DNA from: Lactiplantibacillus plantarum EGD-AQ4
GTDB taxonomy: Bacteria; Bacillota; Bacilli; Lactobacillales; Lactobacillaceae
Reading direction: 5' to 3'
Assembly: GCF_000463075.2 (NCBI RefSeq)
Contig: NZ_AVAQ01000012.1
Span: 186,001-250,000, forward strand
DNA: 64,000 bases
Part shown: positions 26,573-36,223 of the stretch, in pieces
Layout of the letters: every line of letters starts with the position of its first letter
Position numbering within the stretch: the first letter of the stretch is position 1
The notes under the pieces: model-generated
Seen by the model: only the letters and a program-made list of their open reading frames with translations
The model's database searches: none
What the model was told of the DNA's origin: nothing
Position numbers and translations under genes: made by a program

Positions 26573-26653
26573 ACTGTTTCGTCACTCGAATGCCATCATC
26601 ATGGGTGACCAGCACCACTGCTCATTGCATGGACTTCACTTGCTTGCCCGCTC

Positions 26654-26704
26654 AAAAAAGCGTGTCCTGACTATCATCGATCAATAGTTAGGACACGCTT
26701 TTTA
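26654..26704 (-). terminator. Terminator of the SDR/acetyltransferase unit
   Basis: AAAAAGCGTGTCCT-g-ACTAT / ATAGT-t-AGGACACGCTTTTT with a 9-base loop, 28 bases beyond the SDR stop. Confidence 0.85.
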
Positions 26705-26731
26705 CTCACGCACCATTTTTTTGATTTATAA

Positions 26732-27478
26732 TTAAACTTCCTGTTGCGCCGGCCGTACCAGCACTTCACTAATTGCAACGTGCTTAGGTTGGTCAATCGC
26801 AAATAATACAGCGTTAGCGATATCTTCGGGATTCAACGCTAATCCTTTATTGTCATCCGCATTCATTAATTCGCTAATTCCAGCTTGAATTTGCGTGTTG
26901 CCAATCGTGTTGACCAGTTCAGTCCGAACCGCACCTGGTGAAACGATCGTTGACCGAATCCCGTGATTCTTTTCTTCCTGACGCAAGCCTTCCATAATTG
27001 CCCGGACCGCATATTTCGTTCCATTATAAACGGCAGATGCCGGGTAAACGACGTGGCCAGCCACTGAATCGGTCGCAATGATCAGACCATCTTGTTGTTT
27101 TTGCATGATTGGTAAGACTTCGCCGATACCATTTAAAACGCCCATGATATTCACGTTTAGCATCATCTGCCACTTGTCATATTCACGGTCACTCAAATTA
27201 CCCTGGGGCATCGTGCCGGCGTTATTATATAAGACATCCACGCGGCCAAATTTGCTGACGGCTAGGTCGATCAGCGCTTTGACTTGTGCCCGGTCAGTCA
27301 CGTCCGTCACTTGATAGACGGCATTGTCGCCAATCGTTTGACTTAATTCCTGTAAGCGGTCTTCACGGCGGGCACCCAATACAACTTTAGCACCCTTCGA
27401 CGCGAGTAATTTTGCAGTGGCAGCGCCAATCCCACTTGATGCACCCGTAATTACAACAACTTTATTTTCAATACTCAT
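26732..27478 (-). CDS. Short-chain dehydrogenase/reductase
   Basis: A 248-residue classical SDR: cofactor motif 'VVITGASSGIGAATAKLLASKGAKVVLGARR', 'LYNNAG', 'NVNIMGVLNGI', Ser in 'ATDSVAGH', catalytic pair in 'YNGTKYA', then 'VSPGAVRTEL'. AGGAGG lies 10 bases before the ATG. It is 19 bases downstream of the acetyltransferase, so both share one transcript. The link between an SDR and a sugar acetyltransferase has no obvious pathway meaning. Similar to the SDR at 16082-16810. Confidence 0.92.
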   Translation of the reverse strand: MSIENKVVVITGASSGIGAATAKLLASKGAKVVLGARREDRLQELSQTIGDNAVYQVTDVTDRAQVKALIDLAVSKFGRVDVLYNNAGTMPQGNLSDREYDKWQMMLNVNIMGVLNGIGEVLPIMQKQQDGLIIATDSVAGHVVYPASAVYNGTKYAVRAIMEGLRQEEKNHGIRSTIVSPGAVRTELVNTIGNTQIQAGISELMNADDNKGLALNPEDIANAVLFAIDQPKHVAISEVLVRPAQQEV

Positions 27479-27497
27479 AATTTAATAGCCTCCTAAA

Positions 27498-28031
27498 TTA
27501 ACCTTCAATTGTTTTAATGACTTTGGCGGGAACGCCCGCAACCACGGTGTTAGCCGGCACTGACTTAGTAACAACTGCACCAGCGCCGACGACCGCATTT
27601 TCACCGATCGTGACGCCCGCCAGGATTTTAGCACCCGCACCGATCCACGCATTGCGTTCTACCTTAATCGGCTCAACCACAACGGCCCGCCGTTTAGCCG
27701 GATCCAAGGGATGGTTCACGGATAACAACATTGCACCGGGGCCAATCAACACGTCGTCTGCTAAACTAATGCCGCCCAAATCGGTAATCTGAACATTATC
27801 GTTGATGTAGACGCGTTTACCAAGTCGCAAGTTACGCCCGTAATCCGTCCACAATGGCAACCGCACTTCCACGGAGTCGTCAATGTCTTGGCCAGTGATT
27901 TCAGACAAAATTTGGCGAATCTCCGGTAATGTCTTAGCCGTGTGATTCAATTGGTGAATGCGCCGCTGATTCGCATCAATTACTGGTTGAATTGCCGCGA
28001 GCTGCGCCTTATCTAAATATTTAGGTTCGAT
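27498..28031 (-). CDS. Maltose/galactoside-type O-acetyltransferase with an ATC start position
   Basis: A hexapeptide-repeat acetyltransferase of the Maa/LacA family that acetylates sugars with acetyl-CoA. Left-handed beta-helix repeats ('GRNLRLGKRVYINDNVQITDLGGISLADDVLIGPG', 'AWIGAGAKILAGVTIGENAVVGAGAVVTKSVPANTVVAGVPAKVI' in pieces) and the catalytic His in 'SVNHPLDP' are seen. Family-like coding runs upstream of the first standard start (TTG at 27950, no ribosome site) to residue 1 at 28031, where a perfect AAGGAGGG lies 8 bases before the codon ATC. No ATG, GTG or TTG exists between. Either ATC is used weakly or the start codon has mutated. The full reading gives 177 codons, close to family length. 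Confidence 0.8.
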   Translation of the reverse strand: MEPKYLDKAQLAAIQPVIDANQRRIHQLNHTAKTLPEIRQILSEITGQDIDDSVEVRLPLWTDYGRNLRLGKRVYINDNVQITDLGGISLADDVLIGPGAMLLSVNHPLDPAKRRAVVVEPIKVERNAWIGAGAKILAGVTIGENAVVGAGAVVTKSVPANTVVAGVPAKVIKTIEG

Positions 28032-28061
28032 AGGTCGTTCCCTCCTTCATAAGATACGTCT

Positions 28062-28090
28062 AGTATACGGGCGGACGGCTATCATGTAAA
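28062..28090 (-). promoter_or_regulatory. Promoter of the acetyltransferase-SDR unit
   Basis: Minus strand TTTACA (28085-28090), 17-bp spacer, TATACT (28062-28067), about 30 bases before the ATC codon. Confidence 0.6.
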
Positions 28091-28283
28091 ATGCTTATGT
28101 TAAATGATAATTGATAACTATTAAGCATAGTGCGAACGTTTAATCGACGCTACCTATCAGGCAGACTACCGCAGACTGACAATTACGAAAAACTAGCATC
28201 AAACCCGAGTGCCCAAAAACAGCGATCCATTCTAATCCGGTCCAACGTGGTGACTCGATTCGCCCCCTATCTTCCGAATACAC

Positions 28284-28349
28284 AAAAATGCCTCACAATC
28301 ATCAGGAATGGTAACGTGTCCCTATCCTGAGCTTGTGAGGCATTTTAAT
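28284..28349 (-). terminator. Terminator of the giant adhesin gene
   Basis: AAAATGCCTCACAA (28285-28298) and TTGTGAGGCATTTT (28333-28346), with an inner CAGGA/TCCTG pair. It lies 30 bases beyond the stop codon at 28379. Confidence 0.8.
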
Positions 28350-28378
28350 CTTGTTTAAAAACTGTTCAATTTCATGGC

Positions 28379-31300
28379 TTATTCACGATGCCGCTTCCGC
28401 TTCAACCCACCAAAACTCAACAGGAAGGTCGCTAACGTCAGCCCGAGCGTCGTTGCCATTAATCCAGACTGCCGGTTGTCACTAGTCTGTGGTAACTGTC
28501 CGGTGGCGCTGGACTGGCGCTGATGAGTCGGTGCCGCTTTAACGCCCGGCTTGATAGTGGCCGTCGCAGGTTTAAGTTGCTCGTTGGTCTGCGATGAGCG
28601 TGCTCGGTTAGTCGTCGTCACCTGATCAGCTTGACTAGTGGACGTTACCGTTGCCGGTTGCGTCGCTAAATTCGTTTGACCAGTCGTACCTGGCTGAACG
28701 TGGTCATCCGCCTTAACCGTGGTCGTTGGTTGACCTGGATTGGTTGGGGTGACCGGCTTAGTTGGTTCCGTTGGCTTCGTCGGTTTGACCGGTTTTTCTG
28801 GCTTGACTGGTTCCGTCGGTTCGGTTGGTTCTGTCGGTTCCGTCGGGTTTACAGGCTTCGTTGGCTCTGTTGGTTTCCCTGGCTCAGTCGGTTTTGTCGG
28901 TTTTGTCGGTTCCGTCGGCTTAGCTGGTTCATCCGCCGCATAGGTGATTGTCTGAACATCATCACCACTCGCCGCTGTAACCGTGACAACCTGGGCCCCG
29001 ACCGTTACCGCGTGGTAGCCCGCAATCGTGCGCGCCGCTAATGCCGTGAAGGTCATGGTCGTCGGCGTCCATTCACTATACGTGTCGACACCAGTGACCG
29101 CATCACTGACCCCAGAACGAGTGAACGTTAGCGTGCGTACCGTATCGGCTAACAATGCTTTGCCAGCTTGGTCTTGATAATGAATCGTTTGGGTCACGGC
29201 CTTCGTCAGCTGGGCGGGCGCCGTAATCACCGTCTTATTGTGCGCCAAGTAAACGGTGTACGCTTGAACCGCGTCGTCGTGGTCAAAGGTCGCGTCCGCT
29301 GGATAATCGCTACCCATCAGAACATATCCAGCTTGAACGTATGCCGCAATCTGGGCGGTCGTTTGATAGTCGAGTGGCGTCCCAAACGCGCCCGTTAGCG
29401 TGATTGTCGCGCCTAACTGTTGATTAGTCGTCGCGTCGATATAAGTGACCGTCGCGGTTTCCGTCTTCGCCTGATACGTCACGACTGCTTGCGTGTCCGC
29501 AGCCGTCGCATCAACATCGACACTTGCGACGCGTGCGGTATCTGCGGCGTAACCGACAATCGTTGGCGACGCAATCGCGGCGTACGACCCAGTCGTGGTG
29601 GCGTCAGCTGTCAGCCAATCGCTATAAGTCACTTGTTGAGTGACCTGGTCAATCGTCGCATTTCGATAAAAGGCGACGGTTTGCGTGGCTGTTGGTGCAG
29701 CGGTGCGTCCATCCGTATAGACATACGTAATCGTTCGTTGTTTGCTCATCGTCAAGTCCGCGCTACCAGTTCCAGCTGGATACTTGGGCCCATCCGGATT
29801 ATCGCCATCGATGGGTTGTCCCGGCGTGCCGGGTTCGCTCGGCGTTACTGTCGTCAAACGGTGCGTTAGTTTGACCGTATAGTTACGTGGTGTGCCCACT
29901 TGGTCGAATTGAATGCCGGTCGTTGGAACGTCATTGGCCGCTAATTGATAGCCCTGTTGCTCATAGGCTGTGATCTGTTCAGCTGGCGAATAAGTGCTCG
30001 TCGTGCCATAGTCACCAGTCACCGGGGTCGTCGTCAGCGTCTGACCACTAGTGGCATCAACAAATGTCACCGTTGCGGTCATAGCTTGTGGGGCATACGT
30101 AATCACGATGGTTTGCGGTTGGCTCTGACTAGTCAGCGTCGTGGCTGCCACTTCGTCCGAACTAGCCTGATAACCAGCAATCGTTGGTGACGTCACCGCC
30201 GCAACGACGGCACTTTGGCCAGTTGCCACGGTCCAATCACTATAGGTCAATTGATCGCCAGTCACCATGTCAAAGGTCGCCGTACGGTCAAAGGTAACCG
30301 ACTGTTGAACGGGTGTAGCCGCCTGCGTCCCATTAGCATATTGATAATCAATCGTCCGCGTGACCGTCTTTTGTAAGTCGGCTTGCGCGGTACCAGCGGG
30401 ATATTTAGGACCATCCGGATTAGTTGGATCAATCGCACTCCCCGGCGTTCCGGGGTGGTCGACACTCACCGTCACCCGCTGATGTGCGAGTTTAATGGTA
30501 TAAACGGGCTGGCCCTCCGTATAAACGAGTTGGTCTGGCAAATCGGAGGCCGTCAAAACGTAGCCAAGTTGCGTGTACTTAGCAATATCAGCAGTGGCGG
30601 TATAGTCAGCCACATCGCCGTAATAACCGTTCAGTGGGACCGTCTTTAAAACTGTGTCACCAGCCGTTTCGTCGACAAACTGTACGGTGATGGATTCTGG
30701 ATTGGCCGCATAAGTCACCGTCGTCGTCAACGCTTCACCGACTTTAGTCGCAGTCGCTGCGGCCACCGTTGCGATATCGGGCGTATACCCGATGAGCGTT
30801 GGTGACGTGACGGCAGCATAGGTCGCATCCGTCGTCGTCCAATTGCCATATGATAGCACCGTCTGGTCAACGGTATCGACCGTGGCTGTCCGCGTATAAG
30901 CAACCGTTTGGACTTGGTCTGCCGCCGCTTTGGTCTGGTCAGCGTACACATAATGAATCGTCCGTTGACTCGTCTGCCGCAACGTATCAGGATCGACACT
31001 ACCCGGCTGATCGACCGTGAACGTCTGGGTGCCATGCGCGAGTTCAACGACATAATCATTTCCAGTGGCACCAAACGTGATCCCGGTCGTCGGTACCCCG
31101 TTTGATACGAGCACATAGCCGGCTTTGACGTAGGCCGCGATTTGGTCTGCGGGTGAATAGGTCGACGTCGAGCCGTAGCCGCCAGTCAACTTCACGGTCG
31201 TCCCAAGTGGTTGGTTAGTGGTCGTATCCATGAAGGTGACCGTTGCCGTTTCCTTGTTCTGCTGATAAATGTAAACGACTTGACCACCGACATCGCTCAA

Positions 31301-34300
31301 CGTGCCATTCGGGGCGTAGCCAGTATTATCAGAAACGAGCGTATAGCCGGTCTTAGCAGCGCCGGTCGTCGAATAAGTCAAATAGTCAGCTGCCGTGCGG
31401 TCCGTCCCATGCGTGACCGTCCCGGTAGTCGTGGTCGCTAAATAATAGGTCCCGCTAGTTGCATCATAATCTTGATACTGATAAACCACCGTGACGTCGC
31501 CGACCGTTAGCTTGCCAGGAACGATCGTAATATCGTAATTATCATTGACCGCCGCATTCGTTAAGGTGGCCGTCACCGTTTCAGTTCCGGGTTCCGTCAA
31601 ACCAGCCGTTAACGTGTAGCCTAGCTTTTGGCCTGTGACGACGTTGCTGACGACGGGTGTGATGTTCTGTTCTTGTCCATTGGCCCATAGAACCGTGTCT
31701 GGTAGCGTGATGGTGGCCGGTCGTTTGGTAATTGTATAAGTGCCGCCAACATTGACCTTGTTTGCAATCAACAAACCCGGATTGGCCGCAGCCAATGCCG
31801 CCATCCCCGTCGCATTCAAGGTCACGGCGTAAGCACCGACATTTTGCTCAATCGCCGTTACATCCACATCAGTCACTGGCACCGTGTAGGCCGTCGTACC
31901 AGTCACAGCCGTCGCCGTACTATCAACGGTCCAAGTACTTGGTGCCGTGTAGGCCGTCGGCAAGTAAACCGTGTAACTGCTTGGATCAGTCGTCGCATCG
32001 TTGTCATACACTTTAGTCGCAGGTGCCATCGTAATAGAGGCCGCCGTGTCCGTGCTGGTAGTCGTGACGTAGCGTTGGTAAGTGACGGTGTAAGTGCTCG
32101 GATCATCACCATCGTACGTTTGCGTTGCCGCTACCGCACTCACATTCAGATAATAGGTCACGCCGTCTTTATCAATCGTGGTGGGCAATTTGGTTAGCGG
32201 GACATACGTCGCACCACTATCACCGGTATAGGTGACCTGCCCTAAGTCCGTCCCGTCCGTGCTGACTAATTGGTAAGTATCTGTAATTGACTTTGCTGAC
32301 AATTTGTAACTGTATAAATAGTTGGTAAAACCACTACTGATCGTTACGGCATCCGCAATTCCCAACGCATCGGCGACACTGTCGATATTGGTATAGCTCT
32401 GCAAGTTGAGCGAGTAGCTCCCCTCATTTTGATCAGGATCATCAGTCACATACACGACTGCCGAATCAGGACTTGAGACTTGGTTACCAATCAGGCCGCT
32501 CGTGACACCACTACTTTGTACCGCAATCGTTGGCAATAATGTATAAATCAGTGACTCAAACGCGTTACCGTTGTATACCACCGTTTGATCAAAATGGACC
32601 TGAAAAGTTTGGCGTCCCTTGTAATCAGTCAATTGCGTAACCGTTAAACCTTCATAAGTCACATCATGCGTCGTCAACATCGTTTCGATAGCGGCAGTCA
32701 AAGCGGCGACTGGGTCAGTTGCCACTTGCAGTTTGCCATCATTAGCCGTACTTGCCACTTTAAATCCTGCGGGTACGATCACATATTCCGTCAAATTATC
32801 CACAGTTAATTGTCCGCTGGCGGCCACTTGAGCCATATTGAGTAATGGTAATACCAAGTACAATCCTTGACCATATGATAAATCGATGCCTTTAGTCCGC
32901 GCATGTGAGATGGTAAGGACCGTTACTGGAGTTTCATAACTAGCCTGAGCGCCAAAGTTATTCGGAGACAGGTTAACTGTCGAGCTGGCCTTAACCAATA
33001 CAACACCGTCACCAACGTTATCACGGTCAAACGTCATACCAGTATTCAAACTGGTTAAATCAGCCAACGCCGCATCCGTCAGTGCAATCGTATATTGACC
33101 TATAACGGCCGTATTAACCGCAGTCGAATAGGTGGTATCCGCAACTGGAACACTATACACGATTGAATCAGTTTCCGAATCGTCGTAGTACACCTTCCAA
33201 TCACTCGGAACAACCACTGAACGACTATTAACCGTGACTTGTACGGTGCTGGTCGTCTTATTGACTGTCACCGTCGAAGCGCCCATGGTGATAATATCGT
33301 GACTCGCAATCGTTAAAGTCCCCGTCACGACGGTATCTGCAGTAATCGCGTCATTCGGATTAGCCTGTTGCAACGCCGTCATGCCTTGGTCTGACAACGC
33401 TAATTGATAAGTTCCAGAAGCCGTTGCTGTCGGAACCGTGATGTCACCACTGGTGCTCGCAATGCTGTAAGTGTTAGTGGTCCCATCTGTCGCCGTACTT
33501 GTTAACGTCCAATCAGTCGGAACGTTGTACTGACTCGGAACCGTAATCGTATAAGCGCTTGGTTTGGCATCCCCATAGTCAATGCTGGTCGAACCAATCG
33601 TAATCGTCGAACTCGGAACTGGCGCCTGCGTGATCGTCAACGTCCCAGTGACCACGTTGGCGGCTGTAATATCGGCGCTACTGTTCGCTTGGGCAAGTTT
33701 ATCCAACCCGGTCGTTGAGAACGCAATCGCGTAAGTTCCGACGCCAGCGCTAAACGAGGTGGTGTCGATGTCTGTTAGGTCAGTGACCGTATAAACGTTC
33801 GCCGTACTCGTCGCCGCCCAATCAGCGGGCGCCTTAGTGCCATCCGCCAACGTGACGGTGTACTGATTAGGCGTCGTTGTTTTGCCATCATAGGCTTTGG
33901 TCGCATCATTGAGTGTCGCCACGGTAACGGTCGCACTGCGAGCACGCATTAAAAGTGATTGCTGTGACAAGACTGCTGTGATGGTATTTTTGGCAGCGTC
34001 TTTTGTCGTTTGGTCGGTAGCCGTTTTGACGTCACTAGTAGCCAAAGCTTCAGTCGCGGTTTCTGCTAAACTGGCGGAATCGGTTGCGCCTGATTTGGTA
34101 GTTGTGGTTGATGCGGCATTCTCAGTGGTCGTTTGGTCGTCGCTGGTTTGGCCACTTGTCGATTGGTTACTGGTCGTCGATTGACTAGTGGCGTTCGTTT
34201 GAGTGGTGGTATCGTCTTGATTGGTTGTGCTGGTCTGCTTATTTGCGCTACTTTGGTCATCCGTGCTGGTCTGCTTATTTGCGCTGGTTTGGTCATCCGC

Positions 34301-34900
34301 GCTGGTCTGCTTGGACGCGTTACCTTGGTCAGTCGCAGTCTTAGCGGTTGCTTGGGTAGCAGTCGTATGAGTGGCTGCCGTCTCGGTTGTGGCCGTCGTA
34401 TCAGTCTTGGTAGTATCAGTTGCCTTGGTGTTAGTCGTTGTGGTGTTAGTCGTTGTGGTGTTAGTCGTTGTGGTGTCAGTTGTCGTCGCTTTCGACGTGG
34501 TATCAGTCGTTGCCGGAGTCTCGCTTGTGTTGTGATTAGCAGTCGCTTTGTCCGAATCGGTTGCCGTGGCCTCGGTCGTGGACGAATCAACGTTGCTCGT
34601 TGACTGCGCCGTCGTTACTTCGGTCGTAGCCGTGTCAGTTGCAGTAGTTGATTCAGCAGTGCCAGTCGCTTGACTATGGCTAGTGAGCGTGACTGACTGT
34701 GCCGTGGTACTGGTCGTCGTTGCCCCCTGCTGCGTCGTCGAATTGTCCGCCGTCGTGTCAGCGTGCGCCCGCATCTGCACAATCCCAGTGCTTAACGTAA
34801 AGGTACTCAGACCAGCGACCAGCCAGAAGCGCCCTTTTTTGTACATTTTATAAGTTCTTTTTTCAGTCAAACGTGCACGTTGTAACCGTCGTTTTTGCAT
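28379..34900 (-). CDS. Giant MucBP-repeat LPxTG adhesin
   Basis: A 2173-residue wall-anchored protein, probably mucus- or surface-binding. Domain order: KxYKxGKxW signal ('YKMYKKGRFWLVAGL', ~15-50); Ser/Thr-rich stalk with repeated 'TTTNTTTTNTTTTN' and 'TSADDQTSANKQTSTDD' blocks (~50-320); MBG-type repeats ('KAYDGKTTTPNQYTVTL', ~320-650); a unique region (~650-1000); a further MBG-type unit and then MucBP repeats of ~100 residues with 'TATVTFVDATSGQTLTTTPV' type starts (~1140-1990); a Pro repeat (PTEPTKPTKP, ~1990-2060); and the sorting signal LPQTSD with membrane helix and RKRHRE tail. Sortase joins it to peptidoglycan. The start is ATG 34900; a GTG three codons earlier lies in the ribosome site (GGGGTG). 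It is monocistronic. Confidence 0.93.
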   Translation of the reverse strand: MQKRRLQRARLTEKRTYKMYKKGRFWLVAGLSTFTLSTGIVQMRAHADTTADNSTTQQGATTTSTTAQSVTLTSHSQATGTAESTTATDTATTEVTTAQSTSNVDSSTTEATATDSDKATANHNTSETPATTDTTSKATTTDTTTTNTTTTNTTTTNTKATDTTKTDTTATTETAATHTTATQATAKTATDQGNASKQTSADDQTSANKQTSTDDQSSANKQTSTTNQDDTTTQTNATSQSTTSNQSTSGQTSDDQTTTENAASTTTTKSGATDSASLAETATEALATSDVKTATDQTTKDAAKNTITAVLSQQSLLMRARSATVTVATLNDATKAYDGKTTTPNQYTVTLADGTKAPADWAATSTANVYTVTDLTDIDTTSFSAGVGTYAIAFSTTGLDKLAQANSSADITAANVVTGTLTITQAPVPSSTITIGSTSIDYGDAKPSAYTITVPSQYNVPTDWTLTSTATDGTTNTYSIASTSGDITVPTATASGTYQLALSDQGMTALQQANPNDAITADTVVTGTLTIASHDIITMGASTVTVNKTTSTVQVTVNSRSVVVPSDWKVYYDDSETDSIVYSVPVADTTYSTAVNTAVIGQYTIALTDAALADLTSLNTGMTFDRDNVGDGVVLVKASSTVNLSPNNFGAQASYETPVTVLTISHARTKGIDLSYGQGLYLVLPLLNMAQVAASGQLTVDNLTEYVIVPAGFKVASTANDGKLQVATDPVAALTAAIETMLTTHDVTYEGLTVTQLTDYKGRQTFQVHFDQTVVYNGNAFESLIYTLLPTIAVQSSGVTSGLIGNQVSSPDSAVVYVTDDPDQNEGSYSLNLQSYTNIDSVADALGIADAVTISSGFTNYLYSYKLSAKSITDTYQLVSTDGTDLGQVTYTGDSGATYVPLTKLPTTIDKDGVTYYLNVSAVAATQTYDGDDPSTYTVTYQRYVTTTSTDTAASITMAPATKVYDNDATTDPSSYTVYLPTAYTAPSTWTVDSTATAVTGTTAYTVPVTDVDVTAIEQNVGAYAVTLNATGMAALAAANPGLLIANKVNVGGTYTITKRPATITLPDTVLWANGQEQNITPVVSNVVTGQKLGYTLTAGLTEPGTETVTATLTNAAVNDNYDITIVPGKLTVGDVTVVYQYQDYDATSGTYYLATTTTGTVTHGTDRTAADYLTYSTTGAAKTGYTLVSDNTGYAPNGTLSDVGGQVVYIYQQNKETATVTFMDTTTNQPLGTTVKLTGGYGSTSTYSPADQIAAYVKAGYVLVSNGVPTTGITFGATGNDYVVELAHGTQTFTVDQPGSVDPDTLRQTSQRTIHYVYADQTKAAADQVQTVAYTRTATVDTVDQTVLSYGNWTTTDATYAAVTSPTLIGYTPDIATVAAATATKVGEALTTTVTYAANPESITVQFVDETAGDTVLKTVPLNGYYGDVADYTATADIAKYTQLGYVLTASDLPDQLVYTEGQPVYTIKLAHQRVTVSVDHPGTPGSAIDPTNPDGPKYPAGTAQADLQKTVTRTIDYQYANGTQAATPVQQSVTFDRTATFDMVTGDQLTYSDWTVATGQSAVVAAVTSPTIAGYQASSDEVAATTLTSQSQPQTIVITYAPQAMTATVTFVDATSGQTLTTTPVTGDYGTTSTYSPAEQITAYEQQGYQLAANDVPTTGIQFDQVGTPRNYTVKLTHRLTTVTPSEPGTPGQPIDGDNPDGPKYPAGTGSADLTMSKQRTITYVYTDGRTAAPTATQTVAFYRNATIDQVTQQVTYSDWLTADATTTGSYAAIASPTIVGYAADTARVASVDVDATAADTQAVVTYQAKTETATVTYIDATTNQQLGATITLTGAFGTPLDYQTTAQIAAYVQAGYVLMGSDYPADATFDHDDAVQAYTVYLAHNKTVITAPAQLTKAVTQTIHYQDQAGKALLADTVRTLTFTRSGVSDAVTGVDTYSEWTPTTMTFTALAARTIAGYHAVTVGAQVVTVTAASGDDVQTITYAADEPAKPTEPTKPTKPTEPGKPTEPTKPVNPTEPTEPTEPTEPVKPEKPVKPTKPTEPTKPVTPTNPGQPTTTVKADDHVQPGTTGQTNLATQPATVTSTSQADQVTTTNRARSSQTNEQLKPATATIKPGVKAAPTHQRQSSATGQLPQTSDNRQSGLMATTLGLTLATFLLSFGGLKRKRHRE

Positions 34901-35020
34901 TTTAATCACCCCGAAGCCTTACTCGCTTTTTTATTTTAATTATTTATTTACATATTTCATATTAATGATAAGTATACCGATTTTACTAATAAACCACCTA
35001 ATGATTATTATGATTACAAC

Positions 35021-35075
35021 AAAAAAATAAGTACCCGCTCAAGACCATACTGGTCAGGATGCGGCTACTTATTTA
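35021..35075 (-). terminator. Terminator of the csc operon
   Basis: AAATAAGTA-c-CCGC / GCGG-c-TACTTATTT with an inner GACCA/TGGTC hairpin; T7 on the minus strand. It lies just beyond the cscA stop codon. Confidence 0.85.
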
Positions 35076-35080
35076 GTCCG

Positions 35081-36145
35081 TTATGATTGACGCTTGTCAT
35101 TCAATTGTTTTTCTAATTCTTTAATCTTCTTCTGTTTGCGGCGAATGTACCAGATCAGCAAGATGATCAGGAGTAAAATCAAGAGGCCAATGCCGATATA
35201 CAGCCACCAGTTCGGTCCCTGCTTCAAGACTGCCGTCTGATTCAGATTATTGGCTTCGCCCTGCGTAATCACGAAGTTCTGCTTAAATTGCCAGTGCTGC
35301 TTCTTGGATCGGACCTTGACGACTGCGGTATATTTGCCAGCCTTCAAGGCATTTTGTCCGGTCCGCACCGGTAATTTGTAGATTGAACTGGGTGCCATCT
35401 GACCGTTAGACAAATTTTGATGGTAGACCACTTTTTGACCGCCACGATGGTAAATCCTGATCTTCGTTTGGACCTTATTCAAGTAGGCCGCCGTGTGGTT
35501 GACTAATGGAAAGTTGATGACGTTGCGGCCGTTGATTTGCTTGACCGTAATCTTGTTCATTGTGAGGTGGTTCGTCGTCAAATCGCGATCACCATGCAGA
35601 ACGACGGCTTCGGTATAGGCATACTGATTATTGACTGCGACCGCCTTTTTCGTTTCAGCGGCCGTTGCCTTTTTCAAGAAAGTCAGCCCACCAGCCAAAA
35701 TACCATCATATGATTTTGCCGGCATTTTGATTTGAAACTTGACGGTCTTAACTTGCCCCTTATTCAGCTTAACTTCGGACTGGTCAGTCGTCACCAGCTT
35801 GCCTAAATCATATGGCAAATCCGCACTTTTATTTTCAGTCGCCCGCTGATAAGCCACCACACCATTGATATTGGTCGTCGCCTTAGAAATCCCAACGTTG
35901 ATCGTGATTGGCGCATTCGAGGTATTGTGCACCTTCACCGCAATGGTCTCGGTCTGTTTTGGTTTTAACTTCAAATCAAAGTAGGAGACATTCGAATCGA
36001 CTTGACTACTCGAACGCACCGGACTGATTTCAAAACCCACGGCCGAATCAGCCTTCACTGACTGGGCCATGCCACCCATGAACAGACTCATCACACTGAC
36101 TAATGCCGTTGCTAATAATGCTCGCAATCGTTTCCCCACACTCAT
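35081..36145 (-). CDS. cscA: CscA-type DUF916/DUF3324 protein (WxL-binding, membrane-anchored)
   Basis: A 354-residue exported protein: signal peptide (~1-32), DUF916 domain ('VGFEISPVRSSSQVDSNVSYFDLKLKPKQTETIAVKVHN' in pieces, ~35-160), DUF3324 domain (~170-300), a membrane helix 'WWLYIGIGLLILLLIILLIWYI' (in part) and a Lys-rich cytoplasmic tail. This family is known to sit beside WxL genes and the domains are thought to bind WxL proteins and peptidoglycan. It is the last gene of the four-gene csc unit. The start is uncertain by one or two codons (GTG 36148 or ATG 36145), because AAAAGG lies very close. Confidence 0.92.
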   Translation of the reverse strand: MSVGKRLRALLATALVSVMSLFMGGMAQSVKADSAVGFEISPVRSSSQVDSNVSYFDLKLKPKQTETIAVKVHNTSNAPITINVGISKATTNINGVVAYQRATENKSADLPYDLGKLVTTDQSEVKLNKGQVKTVKFQIKMPAKSYDGILAGGLTFLKKATAAETKKAVAVNNQYAYTEAVVLHGDRDLTTNHLTMNKITVKQINGRNVINFPLVNHTAAYLNKVQTKIRIYHRGGQKVVYHQNLSNGQMAPSSIYKLPVRTGQNALKAGKYTAVVKVRSKKQHWQFKQNFVITQGEANNLNQTAVLKQGPNWWLYIGIGLLILLLIILLIWYIRRKQKKIKELEKQLNDKRQS

Positions 36146-36223
36146 CACGCCTTTTCTCTCAAATTAAGTCAAGATATTGGTTCGACCAACATCATCATAC
36201 CACTTGTAAGCTTTACGCTCATT

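Noticed and set aside
28130-28330. 66-codon + strand frame containing LPQTD, like a sortase signal
   Set aside because: No hydrophobic helix or basic tail follows the LPQTD, there is no ribosome site, and the frame runs through the terminator hairpin of the giant adhesin.
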